Assembly (NCBI GenBank): GCA_964019165.1
Contig: OZ025268.1
Coordinates: 5,247,570-5,311,569 of the forward strand
Source: Mastigias papua
Taxonomy: Eukaryota; Cnidaria; Scyphozoa; Rhizostomeae; Mastigiidae
Length of the DNA stretch: 64,000 nt
Direction of reading: 5' to 3'
The position numbers and the translations under genes are program-made. Below, in pieces: positions 41,279-50,809 of this stretch (position 1 is its first letter; each line of letters opens with the position of its first letter). The notes beneath the pieces were generated by a model, which saw nothing but the letters and a program-made list of their open reading frames with translations, was not told the DNA's origin and searched no databases.

Positions 41279-42412
41279 TTTTTTTATAAGGAACCTAGCT
41301 AAAGGTCTAGTTCTAAAAGTTATTTAATGGTTCCTTAATTTTCACTGTACATAGACTGCAAAAAAATGGCACAGACACTAGAAAAGCATTAAAACTCTGA
41401 ATTTTAACTTTAATTCTGGCTAGAACTCAACCTCAAAAAGCACAAATGCGACAGGAAATAAGTTCTATATATGCAAAAGCATAATTTCAATCAAGAAGTA
41501 TCATGTCTATTCTATTGATATCATCCAATGTAATGTAACCTTCACTTGCAGCTGAATACAGCACTCGGAATTTGAAAATGAAAAGTTCCTTAGAGATTTT
41601 TCCTTTAGTAGTATAAGTTCTTTAAATATTTTGGCCCTCTACATGTAGTTTCCTTATGAAGAAAGCATGTATAAGAAACCGCTTTATAAAGAGTCTATAC
41701 TTAGAAGGCCAAACAGTGTTGGAACTTGTACTTATAATGACAAAATCACTGAGGAAGTTTTCAATTTCGAATTTTATCATCACTGCAGACAGTCGAGCGT
41801 TAGGAAGCATGTTCCATTGATTGCAGTCGACTTCAATCGCGTGCAATTCTTGTAGCAGTATGTCATAAGGGACTTTGCGTTGAAACGTATAATTCTATAG
41901 CCCCTGTCTTCACATTTAACAGTTGTAATGTCGATATACTGTAGTTCTAAATCCGCAGTTGGAATTAGGGAACCTTTAGCGCTGTGTACTCTTAGGACCC
42001 TAATAAACGGTGGACGCTTATTAATTTTTCATGTTTTTTCTGACCCCCTGGAGCTTATTAGGATCCCCGTTTTTTAATTATTAAGGAACGAAAAATAGCT
42101 CGGAGGCTTTTCCTGTAAGAAAAGAAATTTCTTCTTTCACTGAGTGATAGTGTTCCTTTCACCAACTGAGTGTGTCTTTGATGTTTGTCAGAATGAACAG
42201 ATAAATTGCTATAAGATTTTGGAAATATTTTCTACCCCCCCCCGTCCATTTATTAGGACTTTTCGTTTAAAAGGGTGTAGAAATATTTCTGATCTCCGTG
42301 TTTATTAAGACCCCGCGCTTATTAGGAACCTAAGAGTTTGATGTGGCAAGAAGAGGCCCAAAAACTCAGGAACTTTAAGAACTAAGACTTGTGCTAGGTT
42401 CTATATAAAAAA
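41279..42412. mobile_element. repeat family E, long copy upstream of the WD40 gene
   Basis: Left end TTTTTTATAAGGAACCTAGC and right end GCTAGGTTCTATATAAAAAA form an inverted repeat. The interior 'tttgcgttgaaacgtat ... cccctgtcttcacatttaac' matches 4.22-4.28 kb. It may be one element or two adjoining copies. A second transposon has inserted at 41989-42336. Confidence 0.5.
41989..42336. mobile_element. TIR element nested in the family E copy
   Basis: Ends CTCTTAGGACCCTAATAA and TTATTAGGAACCTAAGAG. The interior contains 'cgcttatta', 'gagcttattaggatcc' and a C7-9 run, a style shared with the 46.8 kb and 62.4 kb elements. Confidence 0.6.
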
Positions 42413-42752
42413 TATGCAGCAGTTCTATGAAGTAATCTTAATCAAGAATGCTGATTTGCTAAGTACTCTTGGTCTCTCTTTAATTATACAATAATTATAA
42501 GAGGCAAGCTGGTGGCACCGGTTTAATATGTGGTTGTCGCAGATCTCACCGCAGCCTCACTTTCAAGCCTTTCCATGGTAACAAGCAAAGGATCACTGTT
42601 TTGGATGTTCATTTTCCAGTGCTTGAGGCTGTTATTTGGTTTCAAATTCATGGATTTCAACTTGTATCTTTGAAGAAATATATTTCTGTTGATGTTCGGA
42701 AGCAATGAGAACTTCTTGTATTTATGACCTGGCTATGAATTGATTTTAGATC

Positions 42753-45700
42753 ATGGATGAGGCTGCAGACATTTCATTTATTGCTACGAATCCCACAAAG
42801 AAGTCCAAATTCATAAATCGACTTACGATCCAAGACTTGCAGTCTGTGCAAGAGGCATTCTTTATCAAAAAGGAGAACGAAGAAACAGAACTCACGTTAG
42901 ACCAAGAACAGTTTTGTGAACTTTTGTCCATCATTTTGTCAAAGGGAACAAAAGAGGACTACTCTGAGCTTTTTGAAAAAGTTGATGTGAATAAGGAGGG
43001 GTTTATAGACTGGGATAAACTTTGTTCTCACTTGCTTTTGCAATACTATGAAAAAGACGACAGGATAAAATCGACACAGGTACCTCAATGGCAAGAGCTT
43101 AAGTATATTTCATGTCCCCACAAAGATGTTATAAACAGATTTGTTGCTGTGGGCAATCCAGTTAAGTACTATGCCTCAGCTTCACGGGAAGGAACAGTTG
43201 CTTTTTTGAACCTTGATTTGAAGGTGACAAGATCATTTCATGTTCAAACAAATCCAGAAGAGATAAAGCCAAGGGATCTTTGGGTTACACATTTCACACC
43301 TTTGGCACATGTAAATAAGCTGGCAATATCACTTACAAGTAAAGAAATTGCAATTTATGACCTGAGTTCAAAATCAGAATTCAATTGTCAGTATCGTATT
43401 TTTGGGCTCCACTGCACTCCAATCTGCCTTGACTACTGGAGTGATCCCAACAAGTCCAGCCATTCTATAATGTCAATAGGGGACACTGGTGGGAATGTTT
43501 ATGCTATAGTCTTTACCAATGCATTAATTGCTTTGTTTGAAAGACCAATGCAACCTGCTGGAACAAAGAAGGAGTCTTGCCTTCTCATTGACATTGATGA
43601 AATTGTGAAAGGTAGCTATCATCATACAAAGTTATACAAACATAGCTGCCATTTAGAGTGGGTGAGAAAAGTTCAATACTTGCCATCACTGGACTGCTTC
43701 ATTTCATGTTGTACTACTAACTCTAATTCAATGACCCTTGGGTGGATTGAGAAAGGCCAATTAGAAATGAGGACAACATGTTTCAATGTTCAGCAGGGCT
43801 TAAATTCATTTGATTTCAACTCTAAAGCAAATCTGATTGCAACTGCTGGAATAAATACACAGGTGTGTTTGTGGAATCCTTATGTTATTTCTAAACCTGT
43901 TGGAATCTTGCAAGGTCATATGCAGAGTGTTGTTGCTGTGAATTTTGTCCAAAACAAGAACCAGCTTATCAGTTTGTCAAAAGAAAAAGTCCTCAGAATC
44001 TGGGATACACATCTTCAAGTTTGCCTGCAGAGAATTTCAGGAATATTTCCAAAAGTTGTTGATGCTACAATTACAATGTTTTTTGATCAAGAGAGGATAA
44101 AGCTATTTAGCTCATTCAATAATCAGATGACAGTGTTATCCATGAAAGCAGAGGTCAGGGACAAAATCATAAGCCATGAACACCCTGTTACAGATGCAAT
44201 TTACTGTAAGAATTTTAATCAAGTTGTAAGTGTCTGTGCAGGCTCTGTCATCACCATGTGGATGTTAGACACAGGACAGAAAGTAAAGCAGTTCACAAAT
44301 GCACATGGAACATCTGAAATAACTTGTCTCTGTCAGGACCCAACTGGCACAAGGTTGTTAACTGGTAGCACTGATGGTACTATCAAGATATGGGATTTCA
44401 ATGGACAGTGCCACAACATTCTTATGGCAGGCAATGGAAACCCTTGTGAAGTTTCTCAGATTATGTACTTGAAGTCATCTATTGTCACAATTGGATGGGA
44501 TAAAGCAGTGACATGTTTCTCAACTAGTCAACTGAAAACCTTCTATGTGTACCCAACTGATTGGAAGGGACGCTTGGAACATCAAGATGATATACTGACA
44601 GCCACATTTGTCCCTCCAAGAACCCTTGTAACAGGGGGCTATGATGGAGATATTGTCCTTTGGAATGTGATAACTGAGCAAGCTTATAGGCATCTTTCTA
44701 CCAAAAAAATCCCAACAGTTTTTAAAGATAAGAGTCACAGTCAAAGTCACTCAAAGCATTCAAGCCCTGTAGTAAGTGCAAGAAAGCCTTCAGAAAGAAG
44801 GAAAATTACACAGAGCAACTTGTTTCAGAATCCTAACTCTAATATTTATACTGAAGACTCTCTGTCTGGTGGTGGTTCACATTCTATGTGCTCCATGTTG
44901 TGTCTTTTGTCACGGGCAATTCCATTGAATGCTAATGGTCCTGCAAATCTCGTTTCAGCTACCAGTGGAGGAACTGTAAGCTTTTGGAACATTTATTCAT
45001 CACAAATAGCAGGAGAATTTATAGCACATGACCAAACAAGTGCAGTGGCTCTTGCTACTGATGAGAGGAACAAATACCTTGTGACTGGTGATAGTGACGG
45101 AATTTGCAAAGTCTGGTGTATTGAAACTTATTGTATTTCATCACCGAGTGATCCAATAACAGCTGCTCCATTGCTGTATAAAACGTTTAACCCACATTCA
45201 GATACGATCAACTCAATATGTGTAGTACAACGGTCCAATGCTTATCTCATTCTGACTTGTTCAAGTGACTGTTGTCTTGTCTTGAGTACGCTCAGTGGCT
45301 ACCAGATTGGAGTATTTGGCCAGGATTACCATTGGAATATCGACAAAGCCTTGCTCAATGTCAGTGTATATGATGAGGAGATTGATAAATCCTCTAATAT
45401 ATATGATGGCAACAAAGACAATTTCTTGCTTAAAGAGACGAAAAGCAGAAGGACAGGTATGAGTATCGAATCGTCAGCCGCAATCAGTGACAAGGAAATA
45501 CCTGCCAAGGCAGAAGAGGAGTTTGACATAGACACACGAATGCAAACATGGGATAATACAATTCTTGGCAAATCATACCAAGAGCGTGGAAACGAAAAAA
45601 GGGAGCGAAGACAACTGTACTCCATGCCGTTTGTCAATGTAGAAAGGGGACAACTGTCAATAAGTGCCTTCCAGGCTCTAAACTGTAAGGATCTCTCCGA

Positions 45701-46145
45701 CGTTCCCACCCTTCTAAAGCCCGACTTTGTTTTGCATCCAGAGCGGTATTTCTCAAGCAATAGCAAAGAATCGAAATCTGAAGAAATTCCAGTTTTGCCT
45801 CCAATTGTTGACAGCCTACAACAAAGACACGACGAAAGGAGTTTGTTTCCAAAATCGCTTCTGGATGACATGAGGATGAAGACAGCATCTTTAGCTTTTG
45901 CTGGCAATAAAAGATTCAGTAAGGGTTCTTATCAAGCGATTACCTCGAAAGCGTCAAATTCTCTGTCTCTAGCCGCAGTTAATCGCCAAACCAGGAGCAA
46001 TTTGGATGCCGCTAAAGCAACCAAGGAGAGAAAGTCTAATGTCTGGAACAGAAAAATCTTGGGCAAAATTACTTCTGCTATTAGATCTTCAGAGTTGGAG
46101 TCTATTACGGACGTTGGCATGGAAAGTGACGTAAAGGACCAATGA
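42753..46145 (+). CDS. intronless EF-hand/WD40 protein, WDR49/WDR64-like, 1130 aa
   Basis: One uninterrupted frame. N-terminus: an EF-hand-like pair, with the canonical loop DVNKEGFIDWDK at residues 78-89. Position 12 of that loop is Lys instead of Glu, so calcium binding is doubtful. Then two beta-propellers' worth of WD repeats; clear blade ends are CLWNP (about 374), LRIWD (416), IKIWD (547), IVLWN (637), VSFWN (745) and CKVWC (788). About 250 C-terminal residues are polar, with basic and serine-rich stretches. The EF-hand followed by many WD40 repeats is the arrangement of WDR49, WDR64 and the fly Y-linked WDY; the human members are linked to cilia and testis. A structural scaffold in cilia is the likely role, by family only. 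The start ATG is the first in frame. The next clear AATAAA (47408) is 1.26 kb downstream. The absence of introns is unusual beside 10- and 19-exon neighbours. Confidence 0.9.
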   Translation: MDEAADISFIATNPTKKSKFINRLTIQDLQSVQEAFFIKKENEETELTLDQEQFCELLSIILSKGTKEDYSELFEKVDVNKEGFIDWDKLCSHLLLQYYEKDDRIKSTQVPQWQELKYISCPHKDVINRFVAVGNPVKYYASASREGTVAFLNLDLKVTRSFHVQTNPEEIKPRDLWVTHFTPLAHVNKLAISLTSKEIAIYDLSSKSEFNCQYRIFGLHCTPICLDYWSDPNKSSHSIMSIGDTGGNVYAIVFTNALIALFERPMQPAGTKKESCLLIDIDEIVKGSYHHTKLYKHSCHLEWVRKVQYLPSLDCFISCCTTNSNSMTLGWIEKGQLEMRTTCFNVQQGLNSFDFNSKANLIATAGINTQVCLWNPYVISKPVGILQGHMQSVVAVNFVQNKNQLISLSKEKVLRIWDTHLQVCLQRISGIFPKVVDATITMFFDQERIKLFSSFNNQMTVLSMKAEVRDKIISHEHPVTDAIYCKNFNQVVSVCAGSVITMWMLDTGQKVKQFTNAHGTSEITCLCQDPTGTRLLTGSTDGTIKIWDFNGQCHNILMAGNGNPCEVSQIMYLKSSIVTIGWDKAVTCFSTSQLKTFYVYPTDWKGRLEHQDDILTATFVPPRTLVTGGYDGDIVLWNVITEQAYRHLSTKKIPTVFKDKSHSQSHSKHSSPVVSARKPSERRKITQSNLFQNPNSNIYTEDSLSGGGSHSMCSMLCLLSRAIPLNANGPANLVSATSGGTVSFWNIYSSQIAGEFIAHDQTSAVALATDERNKYLVTGDSDGICKVWCIETYCISSPSDPITAAPLLYKTFNPHSDTINSICVVQRSNAYLILTCSSDCCLVLSTLSGYQIGVFGQDYHWNIDKALLNVSVYDEEIDKSSNIYDGNKDNFLLKETKSRRTGMSIESSAAISDKEIPAKAEEEFDIDTRMQTWDNTILGKSYQERGNEKRERRQLYSMPFVNVERGQLSISAFQALNCKDLSDVPTLLKPDFVLHPERYFSSNSKESKSEEIPVLPPIVDSLQQRHDERSLFPKSLLDDMRMKTASLAFAGNKRFSKGSYQAITSKASNSLSLAAVNRQTRSNLDAAKATKERKSNVWNRKILGKITSAIRSSELESITDVGMESDVKDQ

Positions 46146-46460
46146 ATGCCCTAATCAATAGCATATCATGCCTCTAGCATTTATTGCGTGCACGAAGCAT
46201 GCAATGTATGCATTGAGGCCTCTTTGAATGCCCAGTACTTTGTCTTGAGCATATCAGTGAGATGTATGAGTTGATGGAGGAACGGATTTTGAATAAGTGC
46301 TCAATCATTCACACACCTTCCACTTGAAGGGAACAACATAGCTAGTAAGCTCCATTTTCAATAGTATCGTATTTCCTCTAAAAAGCTAGTTTAAGCAAAA
46401 ATAGTTCTTAAAGATAATTAAAAAGTGAATATTGTGTTCAGTCAATTTCAATACAAATGT

Positions 46461-46810
46461 CTATTCATTACCATCGTCGTTCCCGTCCTCTACATCATCG
46501 TTGTCGCCAGAAAATGGATTGAAGCCTGGTTCATTTTCACATGGTTGACTTGCTTGAAAACAGTTGATCTGGCCAGCTTCACTATCATTTATTGCTAGGT
46601 TCAAACCACAGCATTTCTTAAATTGTGCTATGAGTTCTGTAGACATTTCTTGCAATGCATCCAGTATGCACTGCACTATGGGTCTTCTCTCTGGTGACCT
46701 CAGATTTCTCGAATCTGTTCTGTTAGAAGGTTAATGCCAGTTGGTGCTAGCCACTCATCTTATTGCTTCTGAACTTTTGCTTTGAACGGTCTGTTCTGAC
46801 TTACGTCTAG
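46461..46810 (-). pseudogene. pogo/Tigger-like (DDE_1) transposase, C-terminal remnant
   Basis: Read on the minus strand, 'LDVSQNRPFKAKVQ' (about 46800-46750) resembles the QPLDVSVNRPFK motif that follows the DDE core of pogo-type transposases. A stop (TAA, within 'aagcaataagatga') and a frame change follow. Next come RRPIVQCILDALQEMSTEL, FKKCCGLNLAINDSEAGQI and an acidic end (DNDDVEDGNDDGNE), the usual 'SFKKCGI/ALDGSEDD' style of these C-termini. The catalytic core is absent. Family assignment is by motif memory. Confidence 0.55.
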
Positions 46811-46815
46811 GGCTT

Positions 46816-46968
46816 GTATGTATTTTGCCCATTTGGGGAGACGCTTTTCGAAGGGTGGACCTTTTCACTTTTTGATTGTTTTTGGGTGGGACTTTCTCGA
46901 GGGGGAACGCTTTTCGAGGGGGGGGACGCTTTTTCGAGGATGAAGACTTTTCGAGGAAATACGGTAAT
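46816..46968. repeat. degenerate tandem of GACGCTTTTCGAGGG units
   Basis: The units are gacgcttttcgaaggg, gaacgcttttcgaggggg, gacgctttttcgagga and gacttttcgagg, spaced 20-45 bp, ending 'aaatacggtaa'. It adjoins the pogo-like remnant and may be that element's terminal region. Confidence 0.55.
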
Positions 46969-48335
46969 GATGGTTGCTCTCATGACTTCAATTGCAAATT
47001 GCCTGAACTGTAGAGCTGTAACTTAGTCCATCATCGCTATTTATCATGCCAAAGTAATCGATTCATCTATGAAATAGGAAGCAAAACCTTTGTATCTTTA
47101 CAATGCTAAGTTTTCTTTGCATAAACCAATCGCCACCCCTTCTCCGTATATTAGATGGTTAATATACCCCCACAAATAAGAAGCCTAATCCATTTTAATG
47201 CACCAAAGTGCATTCCAGTGGCGCAACTGAATAGCTTGGGACTCTTAGGAATATTATGTTTAGGGACTTTAGAAGCTTAAAACTTTTTTCCCAGATCTAG
47301 ACAACATAATGAATAAGGCTTTATATCAGTATATGAGTAAGGAAAGCAAGAAGCACTAAGCATCCTGTGAAGTAGGGATATCAGCTTACCAAAAGCCTTC
47401 TCACTTCAATAAATGCAAAGCCTGTCCCTTGAAAACTTCTCACGACTCTCATTTTTGCCTCAAAACCCTGGGCGCCCTATGGAGTTACGAGCTATGTCGG
47501 TTATGTCACCGGTACATTCATAGATTTATTTCTCATATACGCAGTGATGCAGTGTGCCCTCTTTATCTAGGGGAGTGTAAAACTATTATTTACCGACATG
47601 AACCCTAGCAAAATAGGTAACTTACCCACAGAAACCTTCGTAATTTACACTTTCAGATCCCTGAGTTGTGATGTTCGAAATACGCCATGTCTATTTGGGT
47701 TGCCTCGTACGGAGGAGCACTACTGAATTTAGATTTGCCAGTTAAGTTTCAAATATAGGGGCTATACCAACCCCACATCCACTCATGTTACGCCCCTGCA
47801 TATACACATCTCAAAAAATAGCACATTCAGTATACTTGTGAAATACTGGGAATCCTTTCTGTCAGCTTGAGGAATTCTACGAACCAAAAAAGGCCAGTAT
47901 TAAAGGACAGTTAGGTTGTGAGTGTTGTGTATTAGTGTAATGCCTCTGTTTTTATTGCAATAAATGCTTCGAATATAAATCAATATTACTCTACGAATTG
48001 TCATTTAAAGGTAATTGTTGCATTAGATATTTACGTAATTATGCATAGATTATAATTCAATATTTGTTTCTCCTAAGAATGTAGAATGTAGAAGGGAGAA
48101 ATGTAGGGGGCACAAAGGGTTTTGTGATATAGTTCGCCGCAGCCCGCAGGTAATAAGTGATAACTCTCAGACAATGATAAATCGATGATGGTATTATTTC
48201 ACAGAAAAGAGCTCTTTTGGCATAGTATTTTGATTTGCAATTATTCGTTTACGTAACCGTGTGCATGCGTCTACATGCGTGTTGTGTTCGTCATGTCTTT
48301 TTATATCATTATTTGTTATCAACTGTGAGGCCTGG

Positions 48336-48656
48336 TACACGTTTTTTTATAGGTAAATATGGCCCAATAGTCCAAAATCTTAAGAAATATTAAGAAAATC
48401 ATGATGCTCAAGTTCCAAAGTTCACCTTTTTTTACCTACCAGAAATCGATAATATCCCATTCTCTGCAAGCCCATTTACAGAGATCGAAATTTTTTTTTG
48501 ATAGTTCTGCTTAACAAAGATCAAATTTTTGTAACAAATAATAGTAACCTCTTTTATCCAGTTTACTCTAATAAAAGTTAAGAAAATCTTAAGAAAATCT
48601 CTGCATCAATTTTAGAAAAGTTAAGAAGAATTGGGTTTCTTATAAAAAGTTGTGCA
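48336..48656. mobile_element. MITE family D, copy 2
   Basis: TACACGTTTTTTTATAGG at the left, TTCTTATAAAAAGTTGTGCA at the right. The interior shares 'aagaaaatcttaagaaaatc' with 34329. Confidence 0.6.
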
Positions 48657-49316
48657 TTGACATAACATTTTGCTCCCCCTGTTCTAGTCCCTGTAGTGTT
48701 GTATAGTGTTTTGTAATTGACTGTAGAGTCCAAAGTAACCTCGTATTTGAATAGTCTATTAGTACTGCACGTGTTATCCGATGTTTCCTACTCTCCGCCG
48801 AGTGTCAAACGAAAAAGGTGCTGTCAGTATACTAAAAGAAAGTTCCTAAGCTTTCGTGCTATAACCACGTATTTTACATATTTATTTGGAAGATCGAAGA
48901 GGTGTAATATTTTGAAACAAGCAGCCTATGCGTTTGATTTGATCAACTAGCAAATTTCAACCGATTTCTCGTTTTTCACTTTCATTTAGTTAATATCCGA
49001 ACACTTACAATTTTTCAGCATGATTAAAATAAACTAGCTACAGTTAAAAAGAAAAAAATAGATAAAATAAAATAATTAGCATACTACTTAAATGGGTACT
49101 CCAGCAAAGGGTTCTGTAGGTTCAAAAGATGCTTTTCAGACCTTTGTTATTAAACGAACGATTGACTGTTCTTCTCGTCTCAGGAATATCATTCTTGTTT
49201 TTCACACCAGAGTAGCAAAAATTTCTCTTTGCATACTCTAACTTTCGGATTTTGGAGACTGATGAAGAGCGTATTGAAAGAAGTCATATAGCGAGCCATT
49301 TGCAATTATCTTCATA

Positions 49317-49649
49317 TACACGTTTTCTTAGAATAAAAAGCATAAGACTCAAATCAGGACAAAAATTACAAAAAATTTAAGAAACACGGGCAGGCTGAGT
49401 TTCAATAGTACACTTGAAATATCTGCTTTTGCGAGAAAATTTCTTATTAAACTGGAAACAAAATACAAGCAACAACCATCTCTCAAACGTTTTTTTACCA
49501 ATAATTCTACTTCTCGTCTCACAGTTGCCTTGTTGCTATTAGAAATTTCAGGAAGTTTAAGAAACACTTAAGGCTGGATACAACAAAAAAACTTTAAGAT
49601 GCATCCAGGCTGAAGAGAGAATGCTTGCTTCCTATAAAAAAGACGTGTA
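49317..49649. mobile_element. MITE family C, copy 3
   Basis: 'acacgttttcttagaat' at the left and 'cctataaaaaagacgtgt' at the right. The interior closely matches 18361-18652. Confidence 0.65.
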
Positions 49650-49937
49650 ACACCATTCTAGACAACATATCCTCAAAAAGATCCCATTTATTGTCATATA
49701 CTATCTTCAGTTTTGGGCAACACCTTAAAAAATTTGTCTTCTTGTATAAAAATGTTGATACGTTTATCAAATAGCTAAGTTCAGTTTTGTCCTCATTTTA
49801 CAAACTTTGCAAGTATGTGATAAAGCAGAATATTGCATAATGATCGTAGATTGAAAGGCCTGCGGACAGAAAATAAGTTACATGGATGATTAACAATGTA
49901 AATATTCATCATCACACATAGCTATGTATCTTTAATT

Positions 49938-50129
49938 AGCATAGCTGCCAATTTTTAAGGCCTCTGATTAGGTTTGATGTCTCACAAACTGACTGATCAT
50001 TCAGCATTCAAATTGGGCCTAAATTTATCTATGGAACGTATGCGTGGTGAGAAACCTGCATGATGATTGGCCAGTTAGATTGGGAGAAAATACATCTGAT
50101 CAGGCTCTTAAACATTTGGCGGCTATGCT
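49938..50129. mobile_element. MITE family A, copy 4, perfect 9-bp target duplication
   Basis: AGCATAGCTGCCAA ... TTTGGCGGCTATGCT, flanked on both sides by TCTTTAATT (49929-49937 and 50130-50138). This copy fixes the element ends and the TSD length for the family. Confidence 0.85.
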
Positions 50130-50499
50130 TCTTTAATTTCACGGTGAGATTTAATACCTATGTGAATATTTAATTTATTGCTTTACCGCATTTTCAGTAA
50201 ATATGGACCGCCATGATTCGATCCAAGAAGAATATTCGAGGAATAATACTTATTCTCTAACACTGAGGAAATGACAGTACAATGAAAGCGCTTAGCAGTC
50301 TTTCAAAATGCTTATACGAAGATGCAAGGACAGCCGTTTTGTTATTCAGTTAGGGGTTTTGCTTTTTACCAGATGTAAGCGCTTTATAAAGAGGGATAAG
50401 GTACTAAATAAAGTCACTAATATGCTGTACAGCATTCTTGCCTTAGGCAGCTATCATCAACTAACTTTATATTTGTATCTTACATTATTTTCGTTTACA

Positions 50500-50808
50500 T
50501 CATCCACTTTGATAGTCAAATAGAACTCGAGCATGCATTATTTTTCTTGAAATGCACAATATATTATATGCTATAGATAAAGGATGTTGCAAATCAAGAC
50601 TTTTAATAACACGTGTATATGAGTGGTCTGACCTCAGCAAATTTTTTACACTTCTTGTTTTTCCGAAGTTTTTGTACGTATCGACAGCAGCAGTCTTCCA
50701 GTATCCAGTGATGTTTAAAATTTTACGATGGCTTATTCCGTTCTTATGATAAAACACTATTTCTAGCCTCTGGTTGTAAGTCAGCTCTTTCGTTTTGATC
50801 GTTACCAT
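50500..50808 (-). pseudogene. Tc1/mariner-type transposase, N-terminal DNA-binding remnant
   Basis: KELTYNQRLEIVFYHKNGIS, then HRKILNITG and a KNFGKTRSVKNLLRS block, give the helix-turn-helix plus GRPR-like linker layout of Tc1/mariner transposases. The frame dissolves after about residue 65 and no DDE/D part follows downstream. Family by motif memory. Confidence 0.5.
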
Positions 50809-50809
50809 C

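Larger units (their letters stand above)
46969..49916. other. intergenic, no gene supported
   Basis: Holds MITE copies of families D (48336-48656), B (right half, about 48770-48866) and C (49317-49649). The rest is AT-rich unique sequence without a defensible exon. Confidence 0.5.

Noticed and set aside
49259..49281. CTGATGA followed by GAAA
   Set aside because: No stem II complementarity; chance match.
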